Origin: Vicinamibacterales bacterium
GTDB taxonomy: Bacteria > Acidobacteriota > Vicinamibacteria > Vicinamibacterales > Fen-181
DNA length: 64,000 nucleotides
Direction of reading: 5' to 3'
Assembly (NCBI GenBank): GCA_036504215.1
Contig: DASXVO010000040.1
Span: forward strand, 1 to 64,000
The position numbers and the translations under genes were made by a program. Positions 59,969 through 64,000 of this stretch are shown here, piece after piece (position 1 is the first letter of the stretch; each line of letters starts with the position of its first letter). Below the pieces are notes generated by a model that searched no databases, was not told the DNA's origin, and worked only from the letters and a program-made list of their open reading frames with translations.

Positions 59969-62782
59969 ATGACTACCAGGAGAATCGGGACGTGGCTGTC
60001 CGTGCCGCTGGCCGTCCTGCTGCTCGCCGCATCCGTCCAGACGCAGAGCCCGGCGCAAAGCGCAGCCATCCCCGCGATCGCGCCGCCGACATTCGGCCAG
60101 TACACCGTGGGCGACGACTACTTCCTCGCCAACTACACGCAGTTGCAGGAGTACTTCGCCAGACTCGCCAGCAAGTCCGACCGGATGAAAGTGGTCGAGA
60201 TCGGGCGGACGGCGGAGGGACGCCCGATGATCATGGCGATCATCACCTCGCCGGAAAACCACAAGAACCTGGCGCGCTACAAGGCTATCTCGCAGCAGCT
60301 GGCCCGCGCCGAAGATCTGACCGACGAGCAGGCCCGCGTCCTGGCTGCCGAGGGCCGGGCCGTCGTCTGGATCGACGGTGGGCTCCACGCCACCGAGTGC
60401 ATCAACGCCCAGGGTCTGTTCCTCTTCGCGCACCAGATGGTGACCCGGAACGACGCCGAGACCCGCCGAATCCTCGACAACGTCATCCTGCTGCTGGTGC
60501 CCGCCAATCCTGATGGCATGGAACTCCTCTCGAACTGGTACATGCGCGAGCCGGAACCGACGAAGCGCTCGACCTCGGGACTGCCTCGGCTGTACCAAAA
60601 GTACGTCGGCCACGACAACAACCGCGACTCCTACATCGCCAACCAACTCGAGACCGCCGCGATCAACCGCCAGATGTACGTGGAGTGGATCCCGCAGGTC
60701 ATGTACAACCAGCACCAGTCCGGCCCGGCCGGGCAGGTGCTCTTCGTGCCGCCGTTCAGGGACCCGTTCAACTTCAACATGGATCCCCTCGTGCCGATGG
60801 GCATCGACCTGGTGAGCGCCTCCATCCACAACCGGTTCGTGACCGAGGGCAAGGGCGGCGCGGGGATGCGATCCGAGGCCTCCTATTCCACCTGGTACAA
60901 CGGCGGAGAGCGGACGATGACCGGCTTCCACAACCAGATCGGGATCCTCACCGAGATCAACGGCAATCCCACGCCGATGGAGATCCCGCTCGTGCTGGAC
61001 AAGCAGCTGCCGCACCAGGACCTGCCGTTGCCGATCCCGCCGCAGAAGGTCTGGTGCCAGCGGCAGGCGATCGACTACATCCTGTCCGCCAACCGCGCCA
61101 TCCTCGATATCGCGTCGAGGTTGCGCGAGGACTTCCTGTTCCGGATCTACCGGATGGGGAAGAACTCCATCGAGCGCGGCAGCCGCGACACGTGGACGAT
61201 CCAGCCCGCCTGGATCGACGAGGCGAAAGCGGCGGCGGCGAAGGAGAGGGCCGCGACGCCTGGTCGCGGGCGCCGCGGCTTCGAGGTGGCGACGGTGTCG
61301 TCGAAGTTCTACGACATGATGAGGACACCCGCGCGGCGCGATCCCCGGGCGTATATCATCCCGGCGGACCAGCCGGACGTCCCGACCGCCACCAAGTTCG
61401 TCAACGCGCTCATCAAGGGAGGCATCCAGATCCACAGGGCGACGGCGGACTTCGAGGTCGCCGGCAAGAAGTATGCGTCAGGCTCCTACGTCGTCAAGGC
61501 GGCGCAGGCATTCCGGCCGCACCTCCGCGACATGTTCGAGCCGCAGAATCATCCGAATGACTTCGTCTACCCGGGCGGGCCGCCGCGGGCGCCGTACGAC
61601 GTGACCGGTTACACGCTGGCCACGCAGATGAACGTTCGGTTCGATCGGATCCTGGATGCGTTCGACGGGCCGTTCGCGGCGCTGCCGATGACGCCGATTG
61701 CTCTGGCTCCAGGCAAGGTCGTTCCCGCCAGGAGAACCGCGGGCTACCTGCTCAGCCATCGTCCGAACGACGCGTTCACGGCGACCAACCGGCTGCTGGC
61801 GGCCAACGAGGAGGTCTTCTGGCTGAGCACGCCGTTCACCATCAGCGGGAAGGCCTGGGAGGCCGGTACGATCTACGTCCCCGCCCGGCCGAAGACCAAG
61901 TCGCTCGTCGACAAGCTGGCCGCCGACCTCGGCCTGACGTTCGAAGGGGTGCCGGACGCGCCCACCGGGAATGCGCTCAAGCTGCGGCCGGTGCGCGTCG
62001 GGCTCTGGGATCAGTACGGCGGGTCGATGCCGTCCGGCTGGATCCGGTGGATGTTCGAGCAGGCCTTCCCCACCGCGTTCGAGGTCGTCTACCCACCGGC
62101 GCTCGACGCAGAAGACCTCTCCGCGAAGTACGACGTCATCATCCTCCCCACCGGGGCTGTGTCGGGGCCTGAGGGTGGAGGCGAACGGATGCCGTCCGTC
62201 GTGCCCGTCGAATTCGCGAACAGGGCCGGAAGCATCACGGTCGCCAAGACGCTGCCCCGGCTTAGAACGTTCGTCGAGAACGGCGGCACGCTCGTCCTCA
62301 TCGGCAACTCGACGCGTCTCGCCTACGAACTCGGTCTGCCGGTGACCGACGCGCTCGTCGAGACCGTCAACGGCGTGGAGCGGCCGCTCGGGACCGAGAA
62401 GTTCTACGTGCCAGGATCCCTGTTGACCGCCGCGGTCGCCGTGACGAATCCGCTGGCGTACGGCCTGGACGGCAGCGTGGACGTCCTGTTCCTCGAGAGT
62501 CCCGCGTTCCGCCTGCAGCCGGACGCGGCGCTGAAGGGGATGCAGGCGGTGGCCTGGTTCCCGACGGGCGAACCGCTCGACAGCGGGTGGGCGTGGGGCC
62601 AACAGTATCTGAAGGGGACGGTGGCGATCGCCGAAGGGGCAATGGGAAAAGGGAAGGTGTGCCTGTTCGGCCCCGAGATTACCTTCCGGGGACAGCCGCA
62701 CGGGACATTCAAGTTCCTGTTCAACGCCATCTACTACGGTGCGGCGAAGCCTGTCGTGCTGGGCCGCGGCGCCGCGCGATAG
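59969..62782 (+). CDS. Secreted M14-family zinc carboxypeptidase-like protein
   Basis: 937 residues from the ATG at 59969 (GAGAGGAT about 10 nt upstream). Signal peptide to about 25. The N-terminal M14 domain has YFLANYTQLQEYFARLASKS, zinc ligands H140 and E143 in GGLHATE, VPANPDG (177-183), HDNNRD (215-220) and the third ligand H249 in MYNQHQS; LTEING probably carries the catalytic Glu. A long C-terminal part includes a GATase1-like segment (KYDVIILPTGAVSG; LRTFVENGGTLVLIGNSTRL), as in other long Acidobacterial M14 proteins. Probably degrades peptides or cell-wall fragments in the periplasm. Follows the Oar-like receptor. Confidence 0.88.
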   Translation: MTTRRIGTWLSVPLAVLLLAASVQTQSPAQSAAIPAIAPPTFGQYTVGDDYFLANYTQLQEYFARLASKSDRMKVVEIGRTAEGRPMIMAIITSPENHKNLARYKAISQQLARAEDLTDEQARVLAAEGRAVVWIDGGLHATECINAQGLFLFAHQMVTRNDAETRRILDNVILLLVPANPDGMELLSNWYMREPEPTKRSTSGLPRLYQKYVGHDNNRDSYIANQLETAAINRQMYVEWIPQVMYNQHQSGPAGQVLFVPPFRDPFNFNMDPLVPMGIDLVSASIHNRFVTEGKGGAGMRSEASYSTWYNGGERTMTGFHNQIGILTEINGNPTPMEIPLVLDKQLPHQDLPLPIPPQKVWCQRQAIDYILSANRAILDIASRLREDFLFRIYRMGKNSIERGSRDTWTIQPAWIDEAKAAAAKERAATPGRGRRGFEVATVSSKFYDMMRTPARRDPRAYIIPADQPDVPTATKFVNALIKGGIQIHRATADFEVAGKKYASGSYVVKAAQAFRPHLRDMFEPQNHPNDFVYPGGPPRAPYDVTGYTLATQMNVRFDRILDAFDGPFAALPMTPIALAPGKVVPARRTAGYLLSHRPNDAFTATNRLLAANEEVFWLSTPFTISGKAWEAGTIYVPARPKTKSLVDKLAADLGLTFEGVPDAPTGNALKLRPVRVGLWDQYGGSMPSGWIRWMFEQAFPTAFEVVYPPALDAEDLSAKYDVIILPTGAVSGPEGGGERMPSVVPVEFANRAGSITVAKTLPRLRTFVENGGTLVLIGNSTRLAYELGLPVTDALVETVNGVERPLGTEKFYVPGSLLTAAVAVTNPLAYGLDGSVDVLFLESPAFRLQPDAALKGMQAVAWFPTGEPLDSGWAWGQQYLKGTVAIAEGAMGKGKVCLFGPEITFRGQPHGTFKFLFNAIYYGAAKPVVLGRGAAR

Positions 62783-62847
62783 GGGGCAACGGATCGCGGG
62801 CTCCGTGGGGGTCGGGAACACGTTCGTCGGCGACGTCGGCGACGGGC

Positions 62848-64000
62848 CTATGATCCCGGCTGCACGGCGAAACTCCACGGAGCCGACGCCCCCGCTGGCG
62901 TTGTAACGCGCAGGCTGTAGTTGCCGGACGTCGCGAAACTCACGACGATCTGGAACAGCGTCGCCGTCACGTTCTGCACCTGCGACGGACTGAGTGTCGT
63001 CGTCGAACCGTTCGGCAACGTCAGCGCCACGGTCAGACCAGGCGCGAAGTTGCCGCCCGCGACCATGACGGTCTGGCTCGCGGTGCCCTGGACCGGCGAG
63101 CGGGGTGACAAGCCGATCACGACCGGCACCGCCGAGTCCGCCGCGATGACGGTGAACGACGATGCTTCCGAGGCCGGCCCGGACGGGTTGGACACCCGCA
63201 GGCTGTAACTGCCGACCTCCGACAGGACGGCGTAAATCTGGAACAGCGTGCTCGACGCGGCCTGGATCGCCGACCCAGCGAACGTCGCGGTCGCGCCGCT
63301 CGGGCTCGTCAGGACGGCTGTCAGGGTGCTCTGGAAACCCGTTCCCCTGACCGTGAGCAACTGGGCCACGGAACTCCGGGTCGGCGAACCGCTCGCGATG
63401 GGGCTCACGCTGGAAATCACCGGGCGTGGCACGTCGGGCGCCTTGACGGTGAATGTCCACGGCTCCGATGTCTGCCCGCCCGGGTTGACAACGCGCAGGC
63501 TGTAGCTGCCGGACTGCGCCAGCGTGACCATCGTCTGAAACACGGTAGACGACCCGAACGTGATGGCGGACGGACCGACGGTCGTCGTGGTGCCGTTCGG
63601 CAGCGTCACCGTCACGCTCAGCCCTGACTGCAGATTCGTACCCGCGACGTAGATCGGCTGCGGCGCCGTGCTCATCGTCGGCGAGGAAGGCGACAGCCCT
63701 GTCACGGCGGGCCGCACGGGCGGGTCGAGCGCGTTGACGGTGAACGCCCACGGCTCCGACGTCTGTCCGTCCGGGTTGACGACGCGCAGGCTGTAGCTGC
63801 CGGACTGCGTCAGCGTGACCATCGTCTGAAACACGGTAGACGACCCGAACGTGATGGCGGACGGACCGACGGTCGTCGTGGTGCCGTTCGGCAGCGTCAC
63901 CGTGACGCTCAGCCCCGACTGGAAGTTCGTGCCCGCGACGTAGATCGGCTGCAGGGCCGTGCTCATCGTCAGCGAGGAGGGCGACACGCCCGTCACGGTT
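62848..64000 (-). CDS. TIG/IPT-repeat surface protein, N-terminus beyond the window
   Basis: At least 384 residues, open to the right edge; the true start is outside. It consists of four tandem immunoglobulin-like IPT/TIG repeats of about 97 residues, each with a GLSPSSP-type start, VAGTNFQSGLSVTVTLPNG, a central VFQTMVTL strand and GSYSLRVVNPDGQTSEPWAF. Such repeats occur in secreted, adhesive or extracellular enzyme proteins. The last unit ends FAVQPGS and the stop. No catalytic domain, sortase signal or membrane anchor is seen in the part present. Convergent with the M14 gene. Confidence 0.85.
   Translation of the reverse strand, partial: TVTGVSPSSLTMSTALQPIYVAGTNFQSGLSVTVTLPNGTTTTVGPSAITFGSSTVFQTMVTLTQSGSYSLRVVNPDGQTSEPWAFTVNALDPPVRPAVTGLSPSSPTMSTAPQPIYVAGTNLQSGLSVTVTLPNGTTTTVGPSAITFGSSTVFQTMVTLAQSGSYSLRVVNPGGQTSEPWTFTVKAPDVPRPVISSVSPIASGSPTRSSVAQLLTVRGTGFQSTLTAVLTSPSGATATFAGSAIQAASSTLFQIYAVLSEVGSYSLRVSNPSGPASEASSFTVIAADSAVPVVIGLSPRSPVQGTASQTVMVAGGNFAPGLTVALTLPNGSTTTLSPSQVQNVTATLFQIVVSFATSGNYSLRVTTPAGASAPWSFAVQPGS
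63418..63999 (-). repeat. Near-identical 291-bp tandem coding repeat
   Basis: Two adjacent units (about 63418-63708 and 63709-63999) are almost identical at DNA level, including a run of over 100 bases with only one or two changes around the segment encoding TTTTVGPSAITFGSSTVFQT. Each is 97 codons, so gain or loss of units keeps the frame. The two downstream units encode the same fold but are diverged. Confidence 0.8.

Noticed and set aside
56921-61435. A 1504-codon open frame on the minus strand opposite the Oar-like receptor and M14 peptidase genes
   Set aside because: It is antisense to two well-supported genes with clear domains. Its translation is Arg/His/Val-rich without recognisable motifs, as expected of complementary frames in high-GC DNA.
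61478-63751. A 757-codon minus-strand frame spanning the M14 gene end and the TIG-repeat gene
   Set aside because: Shadow frame: it overlaps two real genes in other frames and carries no domain; its apparent repeats only mirror the TIG repeats.
1-64000. tRNA, rRNA, CRISPR arrays, phage genes or a replication origin
   Set aside because: Nothing resembling these was seen in the gaps or within the island; a tRNAscan or CRISPR finder run would be needed to exclude weak cases.

Overview
The window looks like a chromosomal piece of a high-GC member of the Acidobacteriota, probably close to the Vicinamibacteria. This is inferred from gene content: a PadR repressor with a duplicated FtsX-type (ADOP) permease, a winged-helix/TM/TPR regulator, an Oar-type TonB receptor with a carboxypeptidase-regulatory domain, and many secreted peptidases (S10, M14, M28, M61, CocE/NonD). 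I saw no rRNA, tRNA or CRISPR array.

Layout. 0-7.6 kb, mostly minus strand: an SLC13/DASS anion transporter, a TonB receptor, a BlaI/M56 sensor pair, a PPi-type phosphofructokinase, and two gene remnants. 7.6-20.7 kb: a MocR regulator, PadR + ADOP permease, an S10 peptidase, an MscS channel, PPK2, a sigma protein with region 2 only, a large wHTH-TPR regulator and a glycosyltransferase-like secreted protein. 20.9-27.4 kb: a TetR-MFP-RND operon in which the RND pump and its TolC-type outer-membrane channel are one 1505-residue ORF; two matching 16-bp palindromes lie upstream. 27.4-33.7 kb: a sigma-region-2/membrane-protein chimera, UppP, an M61 peptidase, a PadR gene with an operator-like palindrome at its start codon, a truncated SRPBCC gene and two proteins of unknown function.

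33.98-38.86 kb is a tightly coupled five-gene operon: RraA/HMG-aldolase-like, class V aminotransferase, LeuC-like and LeuD-like hydro-lyase subunits, and a dicarboxylate/amino-acid symporter. It looks like a catabolic pathway for an unidentified C5-C6 dicarboxylic or amino acid. 38.97-45.2 kb: a CocE/NonD hydrolase, a small thioredoxin-like gene whose reading frame continues through an in-frame UGA followed by a SECIS-like hairpin (selenoprotein candidate), a PP-loop ATPase, and a Ras-like GTPase translationally coupled to a hybrid histidine kinase.

45.26-51.20 kb is an island inserted between two convergent genes. Two inverted, 1302-bp ISAzo13-type elements (transposases about 84% identical by eye) flank an HNH endonuclease gene and a 754-residue protein with an Mrr-like nuclease domain plus a STAND-type NTPase. 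This resembles an anti-phage defence module and is one of the best candidates for an undescribed system. 51.2-64 kb: a CDF cation exporter whose stop codon comes from the IS end, an M28 peptidase coupled to a beta-barrel-like protein, an OprO/P-type porin, an Oar-type receptor, an M14 peptidase, and a TIG-repeat protein running off the right edge.
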